Part shown: piece by piece, positions 44,752 to 53,968 of the stretch
Numbering within the stretch: position 1 is the stretch's first letter
Layout: each line of letters begins with the position of its first letter
Assembly (NCBI GenBank): GCA_040394735.1
Contig: JBEBRR010000019.1
Span: 1 to 63,383 of the forward strand
Source: Leadbetterella byssophila_A
Lineage (GTDB): Bacteria > Bacteroidota > Bacteroidia > Cytophagales > Spirosomataceae
Reading direction: 5' to 3'
DNA length: 63,383 nt
Made by a program: the position numbers and the translations under genes
The notes under the pieces: generated by a model
The model's input: the letters and a program-made list of their open reading frames with translations, nothing else
What the model was told of the DNA's origin: nothing
Database searches by the model: none

Positions 44752-47010
44752 TTACCGCAACACCAGCTTCACCTTTTGCGTGTCCGCCGAGTTCGGGCCT
44801 GTCATGACCTCATACTCTCCTTTCTCAGCCTGCAGTTTCAGGTCGGAATAGTAATAAGAGAGGTCGGAAACATCTACCGTAAAGCTTACTTTCACTGTTT
44901 CCCCTTTCCGGATAAATACCTTTTTAAAATCTTTTAATTCTTTTACCGGCCGGGTCACGCTTCCTGCCACATCCCGGATATACAGCTGCACAATTTCCTC
45001 CCCGTCGAAATTCCCGGTATTGGAAATACTTACGGTTACGGTAGCTGACCCTTCCTGCGTTATTTCCGTTTTGTCGATCTCCGGCGCTGAATACCTGAAA
45101 TCGGTGTAGCTAAGCCCATACCCGAAAGGATAAAGCGGGGTATTGGGGGCATCCAGGTAATTCGACCTGAATTTTTCGAAGCCCGGCTTCCCGCTATGGG
45201 GCCTTCCTGTATTTTTCACAGCGTAGTAAATAGGTATCTGGCCTTCATTTCTCGGGAATGTCACCGGCAGCTTACCCGAAGGATTGACCTTTCCGTAAAG
45301 CACATCAGCTACCGCGTTTCCGGCCTCGCTTCCTGCAAACCAGATGTTAAGGATGGCATCCACGTGCTCCTCCTCCCAGGTTAAAGTCAGGGGCCTTCCC
45401 GTAAAGAGCACCAGCACCACGGGCTTTCCGGTGGCCACCAGCGCCTTCAGCAGTTCAGCCTGGTTCTCCGGTATATTGATCCGGGTGCGGCTGGACGCCT
45501 CCCCGCTCATTTCGGCCGATTCCCCCAAAGCCGCCACAATCACGTCTGCTTTCTTCGCCACGGCCACGGCCTCCTCCAGCATCTCCCGGTCTGACCGGCT
45601 ATCTCTGCCTGTGGTTTTCCCGAACATGGCAGCGTTGGCGTCCAGCTTGGGATCAGAATAGATATTGGCGCCCCGGGCCGTTAAGATCTGTCCCTGTCCC
45701 GCAGCTTTTTTCAGGCCTTCCAGCAGGGTAATGCTGTTATTGCGGTCTTCAGATACCGCCCAGGTCCCGCCCATATTTTCCCTGTTGTTCACCAAAGGGC
45801 CTATCAGGGCTACTTTCTGAGCCGGCCTGAGCGGCAGAACCCTGTTCCGGTTTTTGAGAAGAACAAATGATTTTGTAGCGGCTTCCCGCGCAAATGCCCG
45901 GGTCTGAGCAGTATAAATCTCTTTTGCCGCCCGCTCTTCGCTGCAGAACTTAAACGGGTCTTTGAACAGTCCCAGGTCATACTTGGCCGAAAGAATTCGC
46001 CGGCAGGCAGCATCAATCCCTGCCGCAGACACCTTGCCCTCCTGTACTGATTTTCCCAGGGTGCTAAGATAGCCCTCGCCTACCATGTCCATATCCGTTC
46101 CTGCCGTGAGAGCGCGGGCCGAAACTTCCGGCAAATTCCCGATCCCGTGATCGATCATCTCATTCACCCCTGTGTAATCAGACACAACAAAGCCGTTAAA
46201 GCCCCAGTCTTTCCGGAGAAGGTCGGTCAGAAGCCAGCGGTTGGCTGTGGCCGGAATCCCGTCAATTTCATTGAACGAAGCCATCACCGAACCGGCTCCG
46301 GCGTCAATCGCTGCCTTATAGGGAGGAAGGTACTCATTATACATCCGGATACGGCTCATGTCTGTGGTATTGTAATCCCGGCCCGCCTCAGAAGCACCGT
46401 ACAACGCGAAATGCTTCACACAGGCCATCATATTCGTATTTCCCCGGAAACGGCCGTCGCCCTGGTACCCGCGGACCATCGCTGCACCGATAAGAGAGCC
46501 CAGATAGGGATCTTCCCCTGAGGTTTCCGCAATCCTCCCCCAACGCGGATCACGGCAGATGTCGACCATCGGCGAAAACGTCCAGGCAATTCCATCGGCA
46601 GTAGCTTCTGCTGCCGCAGTTTTAGCCGACCTCTCCACCAGGTCCATATCCCATGAAGCCGCCAGCCCGAGCGGAATAGGAAAAACCGTACGGTAACCGT
46701 GAATCACATCCATACCAAACAGAAGAGGGATTTTAAGACGGCTTTGCATGGCCAGCTCCTGTGCCTTACGGACTTTTCCAGGCCCTGACAGGCTGAAAAT
46801 TCCGCCTATCTGCCCTGACCGGATCTTTTTTTCGACATCCGTGCTTACAGCGGTACCGGTAGTTGCTTCTCCTCCCGTTACCAGGTTAAGCTGGCCTATT
46901 TTTTCTTCAAGGGTCATTTTACTCATCAGGTCGCTGATAAACTGATCTTTTGCCGTGTTCTGTGCAAAGGCCGGAACTGTGAGCCACAATAAAAATGCTA
47001 ACTTCTTCAT
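44752..47010 (-). CDS. GH3 beta-glucosidase, periplasmic (BglX-like)
   Basis: The 752-residue protein has a signal peptide (1-16, ending AFAQ), an N-terminal GH3 barrel with MVDICRDPRWGR and KHFALYG, and the nucleophile Asp278 in GFVVSDYTG. A GH3 C-terminal alpha/beta domain (about 390-610) and a fibronectin type III-like domain (about 650-745) follow, the layout of BglX. It should release glucose or xylose from the non-reducing ends of oligosaccharides in the periplasm. It is transcribed alone, divergent from a membrane protein. Confidence 0.94.
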   Translation of the reverse strand: MKKLAFLLWLTVPAFAQNTAKDQFISDLMSKMTLEEKIGQLNLVTGGEATTGTAVSTDVEKKIRSGQIGGIFSLSGPGKVRKAQELAMQSRLKIPLLFGMDVIHGYRTVFPIPLGLAASWDMDLVERSAKTAAAEATADGIAWTFSPMVDICRDPRWGRIAETSGEDPYLGSLIGAAMVRGYQGDGRFRGNTNMMACVKHFALYGASEAGRDYNTTDMSRIRMYNEYLPPYKAAIDAGAGSVMASFNEIDGIPATANRWLLTDLLRKDWGFNGFVVSDYTGVNEMIDHGIGNLPEVSARALTAGTDMDMVGEGYLSTLGKSVQEGKVSAAGIDAACRRILSAKYDLGLFKDPFKFCSEERAAKEIYTAQTRAFAREAATKSFVLLKNRNRVLPLRPAQKVALIGPLVNNRENMGGTWAVSEDRNNSITLLEGLKKAAGQGQILTARGANIYSDPKLDANAAMFGKTTGRDSRSDREMLEEAVAVAKKADVIVAALGESAEMSGEASSRTRINIPENQAELLKALVATGKPVVLVLFTGRPLTLTWEEEHVDAILNIWFAGSEAGNAVADVLYGKVNPSGKLPVTFPRNEGQIPIYYAVKNTGRPHSGKPGFEKFRSNYLDAPNTPLYPFGYGLSYTDFRYSAPEIDKTEITQEGSATVTVSISNTGNFDGEEIVQLYIRDVAGSVTRPVKELKDFKKVFIRKGETVKVSFTVDVSDLSYYYSDLKLQAEKGEYEVMTGPNSADTQKVKLVLR

Positions 47011-47128
47011 GATGGAAATATTGATTAAGGAGGTAATTTAGGAAAAAGACCTCTGAAAAAAAATGACTTTTGTCAGGAGAAATATAACGCCCGTTTTAGC
47101 GGTAATGGGATAACTCCGGCTTTTTTTG

Positions 47129-47136
47129 TAGGTTTG
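47129..47136 (+). promoter_or_regulatory. Bacteroidota -7 promoter box TAGGTTTG
   Basis: Exact TAnnTTTG match 21 bp upstream of the ATG at 47158. Its place inside the longer open frame argues against starting at 47134. Confidence 0.5.
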
Positions 47137-47157
47137 CGTCAAAATATATCGATTTCA

Positions 47158-48507
47158 ATGGCCTTCAGTAAAAGGTTTGGAGAACTGGTAGAATTTATCC
47201 TTATTGTTTTTTTAATAATCCTGAAAAACCTGTTTCAGGATTATCTTTATCAGTTCTGGGACGTAGCCACATGGGAACCTGCCCTGAACGGGCTGTTCCT
47301 GGCATCTTTTGAAACCTTCGACTGGCTGCTGTTCTGGGTGTATTTCAGAAAATCACTGGATTCCGGCTGGAAGATCGTTCTGATGTTCGTGATTACAGTG
47401 GTTTTCACTACTATTCCCGACTTTATACAGCGCCCTCTTATATCACTTGATTATGACAATCTGGTTATAAAATCGCTGCTGTATTTTGTACCTTTCCTGA
47501 TCTTCCTGTTTCTCAAGCGTTCACCCGCACAGATCTTTTTACCGGTGATGATGGCTTTTATTCCCCTGGTAAACATGGAAATAGCCAACGGCTTTTCAGG
47601 GAACCTTTCGCTGCTTAAAACTTTTTTCAATAAAGATTTCTGGCTGGTAGAGCTGGACGGCCCCATCTACCTTGACACCGGGCTGGCCCTGGTCAAAGCC
47701 CTCTTCTGGGCCGGTTTTGCCATCCTGTTTTTTGAAATCAGCCACCAGTTCTTTGCTTTACGGTCATGGCGGCTTAATGTACAGATGCCCCTCCGCAAAG
47801 GAAGCCTCCTGCTGGTATTTATCGTTTTCAAAACCCTGATCTACTGGTTTGTGGGCTCATTGATCATTGCTCTTCTGGGCAGTACCACTCTCCCCCTGTT
47901 TACCAATAAGGCCGGACTGTTCCTGAATACAGTGGGTTTCCTGGGTTACCTGGTGATCTGTACCCTCTATTTCCGGAAATACATGACCATGTATTTTTAT
48001 GATAAATGCGGACATTCCAACTGGCTTTATCCTTTTTTCTTTCTTCCTTTTGCTGACGTAGCGGCCATGGCCATCCTCCTGATCCTGCCTCCCCGCCACA
48101 TCCGGACCTTCTTTGAGGCAGGTTATACCAAAGAACGCCTCGTGCTGCTGGTCTGCTTTTTGCTGGCAGGTTATGCGGTGGTTGAACTGGTCACCGGTAT
48201 CCTCAAAATACCCCAATCCCAGTCAGGCATCCGCAATACCCTTTTCACCGCCCAGGTACTTATTCCGCTGTTATCCGCAGCAGGGATAACCCTTTCCCTG
48301 AAAAGCAAGACAGCTTACCGCATACTGCTTACCTTCCTGGTACTGATGCTGCCCGTGTTCTATTTTTATATCCTTACTCCTGAAGTAGAAAATTCACTTA
48401 AGATAGAAAAGCTGGTCAGCATGGTATCGGTTTACCTCAATATCGGTTTACTGGTCGCTTTTCTGTATCCCGTACTCAATTTCAAATCCTTCCTGAAGCT
48501 GGACTGA
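47158..48507 (+). CDS. Polytopic membrane protein of unknown function
   Basis: The 449-residue protein is mostly hydrophobic with about ten to eleven predicted membrane helices, Phe- and Leu-rich, with short charged loops such as RSPAQIF and YDKCGHSNW. No transporter, enzyme or signalling motif is recognisable. It is transcribed alone between GH3 and the barrel/GLPGLI pair. Function unknown. Confidence 0.7.
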   Translation: MAFSKRFGELVEFILIVFLIILKNLFQDYLYQFWDVATWEPALNGLFLASFETFDWLLFWVYFRKSLDSGWKIVLMFVITVVFTTIPDFIQRPLISLDYDNLVIKSLLYFVPFLIFLFLKRSPAQIFLPVMMAFIPLVNMEIANGFSGNLSLLKTFFNKDFWLVELDGPIYLDTGLALVKALFWAGFAILFFEISHQFFALRSWRLNVQMPLRKGSLLLVFIVFKTLIYWFVGSLIIALLGSTTLPLFTNKAGLFLNTVGFLGYLVICTLYFRKYMTMYFYDKCGHSNWLYPFFFLPFADVAAMAILLILPPRHIRTFFEAGYTKERLVLLVCFLLAGYAVVELVTGILKIPQSQSGIRNTLFTAQVLIPLLSAAGITLSLKSKTAYRILLTFLVLMLPVFYFYILTPEVENSLKIEKLVSMVSVYLNIGLLVAFLYPVLNFKSFLKLD

Positions 48508-48635
48508 CCCGCTGTAAAAAAACACCTGTTCCTGTAACTTTTTCCCTTCTCCGAAGTTTTATTGAAAAATTGCAACCATCGGAAACCTGTACCGACTTTA
48601 AATTAATACCAAAAAAAGGGCCGTTCATCACATTT

Positions 48636-48650
48636 CGGAACCGGGTTCCG
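48636..48650. promoter_or_regulatory. Inverted repeat upstream of barrel/GLPGLI promoter
   Basis: CGGAAC and GTTCCG flank a 3-nt centre. The 15-bp element ends 11 bp before a TAATTTTG box at 48661, where an operator would overlap the -33 region. The length and position fit a transcription factor site; no regulator is known. Confidence 0.35.
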
Positions 48651-48660
48651 GCATGAAAAA

Positions 48661-48668
48661 TAATTTTG
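48661..48668 (+). promoter_or_regulatory. Bacteroidota -7 promoter box for barrel/GLPGLI operon
   Basis: TAATTTTG matches TAnnTTTG, 73 bp before the ATG at 48742, which implies a leader of about 65 nt. Confidence 0.4.
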
Positions 48669-48741
48669 TTCAGGGAATATACAATATCTACCTAAGATCA
48701 TAGTTAATGATTCAAAACCGTACTAAACTATTAATGTATAT

Positions 48742-51573
48742 ATGAAAAAAATTTTGCTATTACTTTTTATCTCATTTCAGGCCCTATCACAGAATTACAG
48801 TATCAGAGGTTCGCTGACAGACACCACCGGTGCACCGCTTGAGTTTGCCACCCTGTTCCTCCTGAATCCTTCAGACTCCACAATGCTTACCTTTGGCAGA
48901 ACAGACGGCCAGGGTAAATTTGAATTCAAGGGCGTAAAAAAAGCCGATGTGGTTTTGCAGGCCACTTTTGTAGGTTACCTGCCGCACAAGCAACTGGTAA
49001 AATATGACCCGTCGGTACTTTCCCGTGACCTCGGGGCCGTGCGGATGAAACCTATTGACCAGGAATTGTATGAAGTGGTTATACGTACGGCCAAAGCACC
49101 CATGTCTTTTAAAGGAGACACTGTAGAATACGATGCCAGTAAATTCAAGGTGCCTCCGGGATCTACCGTAGAAGACCTGCTGCGACGGCTGCCCGGCTTC
49201 CAGGTAGATGGTGACGGGAACATCAAGGCCCAGGGAGAAAACATCACCAAGGTGCTGGTAGGCGGAAAACGCTTCTTCGGAAGCGACCCGAAAGCAGCTA
49301 CCAAGAACCTTCCCTCCGAAGCCATCAGCAAGGTACAGGTATTCAACGACGCTTCCGAACAGTCGAAAGTAACAGGAGTAAGTGACGGTACCACTGAAAA
49401 AACGCTTAATCTTGAATTAAAAGATGACTTTAAAAAGGGAGCTTTCGGCAAGTTCACCGCAGGCGCCGGCACGGAAGAGCGGGTACTCGCCAAAGGAAAC
49501 TACAACCGCTTTGACGACAAAAACCAGCTTTCGGTGATCGGCTTCGGAAATAACATCAACCAGTCAGGTCTTTCCAATGACGATTACCAGGATTTCCGGG
49601 GGAGCCAGTCGTACAACTGGGGCGATAACGTGGACTTTGGTTTCGATTCAGGAGGATATATGGTTATTTACGGCGATGATAACAGCGGGGAAAGCCTGAC
49701 GGTTCCTACTTCCTGGGGGCCTGACCGGGGAAGAAGCCAGAATATTGCCGGCGGCTTAAACTATAACTTCGACACGAAGAAGAATAAGATCAGTTCCAAT
49801 TATTTCTACAATAAGACGTCTCAGCAACTGGAGCAGGAGCAGTTCAGAAACATATTCCTTCCGGGCACCCAATACAATATCCGCAGCCAGGAAAAATACG
49901 AAAATACCATCGGGAATCACCGCGGGAGTCTGAGGTATGAGCGGGAGCTCGATTCTCTCCGTACCCTTATTGGCTATGTCAACGGAAGATTAGCTGACCG
50001 GGATCAGTTCTCAGATGTAAGACAGCAATATTTCAACCTTGGTAATGAGCATTTCCGGAATCAGAATCCTTACTCTACCGGTGACGGATTCACCGCTAAC
50101 ATGGAAAGCTCCGTTCTCTTCCGGAACAAGTTTAAGAAGAAAGGGCGTTCTTTCCTGCTGTCAGGCACCTATACGTTCAACAATAACAATACGGATGCCC
50201 TTCAGCGGTCAGATATCGAAGAACTCATTGTGGGTGGGGAAAGCTTCCCGATCACCGACTCCGCCGCTGTTAACATCAACCAGCTGGCTGTGGGTCTCAG
50301 CAAGGCCTCTGTTCTGAAATCAAGCGCCATGTACGTGGAACCTATCGGCAAAAAATTTACCTGGGATATCTTTGCCAATATCAGCCGGACACTGCAAAGT
50401 ATCGACCGCGACGTGTTCAGTCCGCCGGTAGAAAACAATGCCAACCGGAACGATGCGCTGAGCGTATTCTATGACAATACGATCAACTACAAACGGGTGG
50501 GTTCTTCCATGCGCTATGCCCATAAAGGGACTTTTGCCATGCTGGGACTGGCCGCACAGGGCATCAGCCTGAACGGACAGGTGCTCAACAACCAGGGCGG
50601 GCTCGAAAGATCATCTATTTCCAGCAATTATCCTGCCCTCCTGCCTATTGCCACCTTCCGCTACAGTTTCTCCAATACTTCGCGGATACACGTTTCAGCA
50701 GATATTAAAGAGTCAGCACCTACCATTAACCAGTTGCAACCGTTCACCGACAACTCCAACCCGATGTTCCTGACCAGCGGTAATCCTGATCTGAAGCCCT
50801 CGCGAACCAGTACTGTAAACGCCTTTTACAATGTATATGACCCGGCCACCTTCTTCAGTATCTGGACCAGCGTATTCTACCGTTCATTCAGAGACCGGAT
50901 CGTGTATAACCGCCTGATCAGCGAAGACCTGATCACTTTCTCATCTCCGGAAAACATCCGGGACGGAGGCGAATCTGTCAGCGGGAATATCGGCATCGGC
51001 TTCCCGATAAAAAAGAATAAAATAATGGCTGATGTGGGAGTTAACGGTGGTATCTCCAATACCCCGCTTTATATCAATGAAATCCTGAATAACAATAATT
51101 CCAAATACATCGGGGCGAACCTTTCATTGAATATTACACCGGTTTCCTGGTTATCCTGGTTCATTTCAGGGAATATCTGGAACAACTACACGAAATATTC
51201 TATCTTTACCCAGCAAAACCAAACCTATCAGCGGCAGAGCATTAATTCTGACCTGAATATCCAGTTGCCGAACAAGTTTTTCATCACTTCGCGCTTCAAC
51301 TATTCTCACCAGGTCAATGATCGGATCAACTTTAACCAACATCTGCCTATCCTGGGGCTGAATGTGTACAAGATATTCGGGAAGAAAAACCAGCATGAGA
51401 TCCGGCTTAGCGGAAACGACCTCTTTAACCGGAACCTGGGTGTGAATCAGTCGGCCTCCAGTAACGAAGTTTCCTATACCAACACCGTTACCCTGTCGAG
51501 ATACATCATGCTGAGCTACTCTTTCAATATGAGAGGAATGAAAACAGAGCTTAAAAGAAACAGATGGGAATAG
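48742..51573 (+). CDS. TonB-dependent receptor-like outer-membrane barrel (GLPGLI partner)
   Basis: The 943-residue protein has a signal peptide (1-17, ending ALSQ). A carboxypeptidase-like regulatory domain (about 19-100) is followed by a plug with VEDLLRRLPGFQVDG and NLPSEAISKVQVF. The long barrel (about 230-943) is rich in Asn and aromatic residues. This belongs to the barrel family that commonly precedes GLPGLI proteins. It does not carry a classic C-terminal receptor signature and ends RNRWE. The GLPGLI gene follows after a 63-bp spacer holding a 38-bp palindrome. Substrate unknown. Confidence 0.88.
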   Translation: MKKILLLLFISFQALSQNYSIRGSLTDTTGAPLEFATLFLLNPSDSTMLTFGRTDGQGKFEFKGVKKADVVLQATFVGYLPHKQLVKYDPSVLSRDLGAVRMKPIDQELYEVVIRTAKAPMSFKGDTVEYDASKFKVPPGSTVEDLLRRLPGFQVDGDGNIKAQGENITKVLVGGKRFFGSDPKAATKNLPSEAISKVQVFNDASEQSKVTGVSDGTTEKTLNLELKDDFKKGAFGKFTAGAGTEERVLAKGNYNRFDDKNQLSVIGFGNNINQSGLSNDDYQDFRGSQSYNWGDNVDFGFDSGGYMVIYGDDNSGESLTVPTSWGPDRGRSQNIAGGLNYNFDTKKNKISSNYFYNKTSQQLEQEQFRNIFLPGTQYNIRSQEKYENTIGNHRGSLRYERELDSLRTLIGYVNGRLADRDQFSDVRQQYFNLGNEHFRNQNPYSTGDGFTANMESSVLFRNKFKKKGRSFLLSGTYTFNNNNTDALQRSDIEELIVGGESFPITDSAAVNINQLAVGLSKASVLKSSAMYVEPIGKKFTWDIFANISRTLQSIDRDVFSPPVENNANRNDALSVFYDNTINYKRVGSSMRYAHKGTFAMLGLAAQGISLNGQVLNNQGGLERSSISSNYPALLPIATFRYSFSNTSRIHVSADIKESAPTINQLQPFTDNSNPMFLTSGNPDLKPSRTSTVNAFYNVYDPATFFSIWTSVFYRSFRDRIVYNRLISEDLITFSSPENIRDGGESVSGNIGIGFPIKKNKIMADVGVNGGISNTPLYINEILNNNNSKYIGANLSLNITPVSWLSWFISGNIWNNYTKYSIFTQQNQTYQRQSINSDLNIQLPNKFFITSRFNYSHQVNDRINFNQHLPILGLNVYKIFGKKNQHEIRLSGNDLFNRNLGVNQSASSNEVSYTNTVTLSRYIMLSYSFNMRGMKTELKRNRWE

Positions 51574-51582
51574 ATGGATTTC

Positions 51583-51620
51583 CTGTTAGAAGTCAGCTGT
51601 TAACAGCTGACTTCTAACAG
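51583..51620. repeat. 38-bp perfect palindrome built of heptads
   Basis: Bases 51583-51601 and 51602-51620 are exact reverse complements without a loop base. Read from 51583 it is also a series of 7-mers (CTGTTAG, CAGCTGA and relatives) that continues to about 51624. It lies 10 bp after the barrel stop and 16 bp before the GLPGLI ATG, so the mRNA between the two genes would fold tightly. Confidence 0.8.
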
Positions 51621-51636
51621 CTAAAAACTTATACAA

Positions 51637-52359
51637 ATGAAAAAAATACTCGTATTATTATTGATCACTACCGCCCTCCAGGCACAAAAAACAGCCGGAA
51701 CTATTCGTTATGAATATGCGCAGGACTGGCTCAAGAGCATTGAGAAAAACAAGTTCATGAACAATGAGCAGAAGCAACGGGCTCTCCAGACCTGGAAAAA
51801 CGACGAAGCCTATAAAACCTATACGCAGCTGACCTTTAACAATGAAGGCTCCTGGTATGGGGTGGCTTCTGATGAACGCGGGAACTCCTGGCAAAAGACC
51901 GAATACTGGGTAAGACGCGATTTCACCCAAAATAAAGTCCTTGAAACACAGATGATCAGCGGCAAAGTATATATCGTGGAAGATTCACTCTATACATTTC
52001 CGTGGAAGATCAGAAGCGAGATCAAAGAAGTGGCCGGCCATCTCTGCATGCTTGCCACCACCTATGATTCGCTGAGAAACTATTCCATTGATGCCTGGTT
52101 TACCACAGATATCCCGCTGAGTATAGGTCCTGAAGAATTCATGGGCCTGCCCGGCGCTATCCTCGAAGTGAACATCAATGACGGGGTAACCATTATCACC
52201 GCTACTTCCGTTAAGGCAGATCCGAACGTGGCCCTGCCTGCTTTGCCCAAAAAAGTAAAAGGAAAACGGTACAACAAAGCCGATTACCAGGCTGCCGTGG
52301 TCAAATACGTAAAAGATATGGAGGCCGCCCGGCAGATGCCCTGGGGGCTGAGGTATTAA
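51637..52359 (+). CDS. GLPGLI family protein
   Basis: The 240-residue protein has a signal peptide (about 1-16, ending ALQAQ). The family motif appears as MGLPGAILEV near 168-177, a GLPGAI variant of GLPGLI, preceded by AWFTTDIPLSIGPEEF, as usual in the family. The function of GLPGLI proteins is not established; they are exported and often encoded after barrel receptors, as here. ATG start. Its stop codon already overlaps the start of a heptad array. Confidence 0.93.
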   Translation: MKKILVLLLITTALQAQKTAGTIRYEYAQDWLKSIEKNKFMNNEQKQRALQTWKNDEAYKTYTQLTFNNEGSWYGVASDERGNSWQKTEYWVRRDFTQNKVLETQMISGKVYIVEDSLYTFPWKIRSEIKEVAGHLCMLATTYDSLRNYSIDAWFTTDIPLSIGPEEFMGLPGAILEVNINDGVTIITATSVKADPNVALPALPKKVKGKRYNKADYQAAVVKYVKDMEAARQMPWGLRY

Positions 52360-52433
52360 AAGTTCCGAGTAATGAGTTCTGAGTAGTGCGTTCTGAAAGT
52401 TACCCGAACTCCCTACTCGGAACTCGAAACTTC
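52359..52433. repeat. Paired heptad arrays forming an imperfect hairpin, ACTC type
   Basis: The left arm (52359-52393) holds five 7-mers on the minus strand and the right arm (52406-52433) four on the plus strand, all fitting NNACYCR. 52362-52379 and 52406-52423 pair at 16 of 18 positions. The right arm provides the last codons and the TAG stop of the minus-strand membrane protein gene. Confidence 0.7.
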
Positions 52434-53963
52434 TCTCCTCTTCGCCAGATATTGATAAAACAATGACCCTTCCGTATCAGCCATATAATTCCAGATTACA
52501 GGGTTATCAGGGTGAGTAACCGTTTTGAAAGGATCCCGCGTTAAAACATCTTTGTGCTTAATACGCCTGAGATCTTCTCCGACCTCCCTGAATTTTTCAT
52601 TCTCAGATTCCAGCAGCACCTCATCCAGGTCTGTACGGTAGCTCAGGTTGGCATAGCCTGTTTTAAACATGGACATCCCCGTTTCAAATGTAAAGTGTGC
52701 CAGTCCGGCCACTGCAAAATACACTACCATCGCCCAACGCGTCACTCCCCGTTTCTCTTCTGTTACCAGGCGTATGGCCAGCAGCATCAGGATAAAAAAG
52801 GCAGGCATTGACACCCGGCCGGGAAAGTCCATCCCGTTCCCCTGCTGAAAGAAAGGCAAAGGAACCAGCACCAGTAAAGATATCCAGTACAAAGGCTCAT
52901 TCCGGTATTTCGGAAGCAGGATCAGGGCCACAATTCCCCAGGAAAGCATCATAAAGGCTACAAAAACCTTCAGGCCTGAAAACGGAATGTAGTGAAATTT
53001 CTGTCCTGCCTGGTTGCTTTGAAGATAAATATACGTCAGCAAAACCACCGCGCCGGCTCCCGCAATATTCTGAAAGCTGATATACGAGCGGATAAATTCA
53101 CCCGCATCGCGAAATTTCCCGTACTCCCGGAAAATGAGATAAAGAATAAAAGGGAAAAAGCCTACGAAGCAAAACGGACTCAGAAACAGCGAAAAGCTGT
53201 ATACAAAAAGCATATTTTTCGGAGGAATCCTGTTCAGGATCAGCAAAATCACAGGCCAGGCCGTCAGTGACTGGTTGAAGATCCAGTAAATGGACCCCAG
53301 ATTACTGTTAGCATACAGTCGCATGCCGGCCCAGAGGTAGTTCCCCTCCGTCCCGAACTTCTCCAGGGGATATTTAATAAGCGCACCTACAAAAAACAAC
53401 GTTCCCCAGGCAAAAAACATCATCAGCACCCCGAAAGAAAAGCGGTTGAGGTATTTCCCGGTCTGGTACAAAACAATAAGAGTGCCCAGCACTGTCCAGA
53501 AATACAGAAAGAATTTTCCTGCTGTTATACCAAAAAGCTTTCCCACCAGCGCAGCCGGGAGATAATAGCCCAGGTAATACGTCATGATGGTCTGTTTTCC
53601 GTTCAGGAAGTGCCCCTCAAAACCCTGCACCTTATACATTACCGGCCAGGCATAATTAACGAGATCATTAAAGAGAGCATTCCGGTAAGGGAAATCCTCA
53701 TTCTGGTAAGTATAGGAACCGATCCCCGAAAAAAAGACAATCACCGCCACAATGATCACGCTCCAGAAAGCCACTTTCCGGTTCAGCCGCACAAACTGCC
53801 TGGGCTCAATCAGCCGCCAGGCCAGCGCCAGGCTGAAGATCACCGAACCGGCAAAAACCAGGGCGGCTATCCAGTTCAGCCATAAAGAGGCAAAAAGGAT
53901 AAACGGCAGCACAATATAAAAATAGGTCAGACGGGTCATCCATAAATCAATGGCAGATCTCAT
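52413..53963 (-). CDS. Polytopic membrane protein, possible GT-C-type glycosyltransferase
   Basis: The 516-residue protein has about eleven hydrophobic helices with an external loop after the second or third that carries NEDFPYRNALFNDL, where GT-C glycosyltransferases keep acidic residues. The C-terminal 70 residues are soluble and charged. The GT-C assignment is inference from topology only. The last residues (VSSSE) and stop are encoded by a heptad array, which suggests that the original C terminus was replaced or extended. The gene follows the DUF4230 gene by 5 bp. Confidence 0.6.
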   Translation of the reverse strand: MRSAIDLWMTRLTYFYIVLPFILFASLWLNWIAALVFAGSVIFSLALAWRLIEPRQFVRLNRKVAFWSVIIVAVIVFFSGIGSYTYQNEDFPYRNALFNDLVNYAWPVMYKVQGFEGHFLNGKQTIMTYYLGYYLPAALVGKLFGITAGKFFLYFWTVLGTLIVLYQTGKYLNRFSFGVLMMFFAWGTLFFVGALIKYPLEKFGTEGNYLWAGMRLYANSNLGSIYWIFNQSLTAWPVILLILNRIPPKNMLFVYSFSLFLSPFCFVGFFPFILYLIFREYGKFRDAGEFIRSYISFQNIAGAGAVVLLTYIYLQSNQAGQKFHYIPFSGLKVFVAFMMLSWGIVALILLPKYRNEPLYWISLLVLVPLPFFQQGNGMDFPGRVSMPAFFILMLLAIRLVTEEKRGVTRWAMVVYFAVAGLAHFTFETGMSMFKTGYANLSYRTDLDEVLLESENEKFREVGEDLRRIKHKDVLTRDPFKTVTHPDNPVIWNYMADTEGSLFYQYLAKRREVSSSE

Positions 53964-53968
53964 AAATA

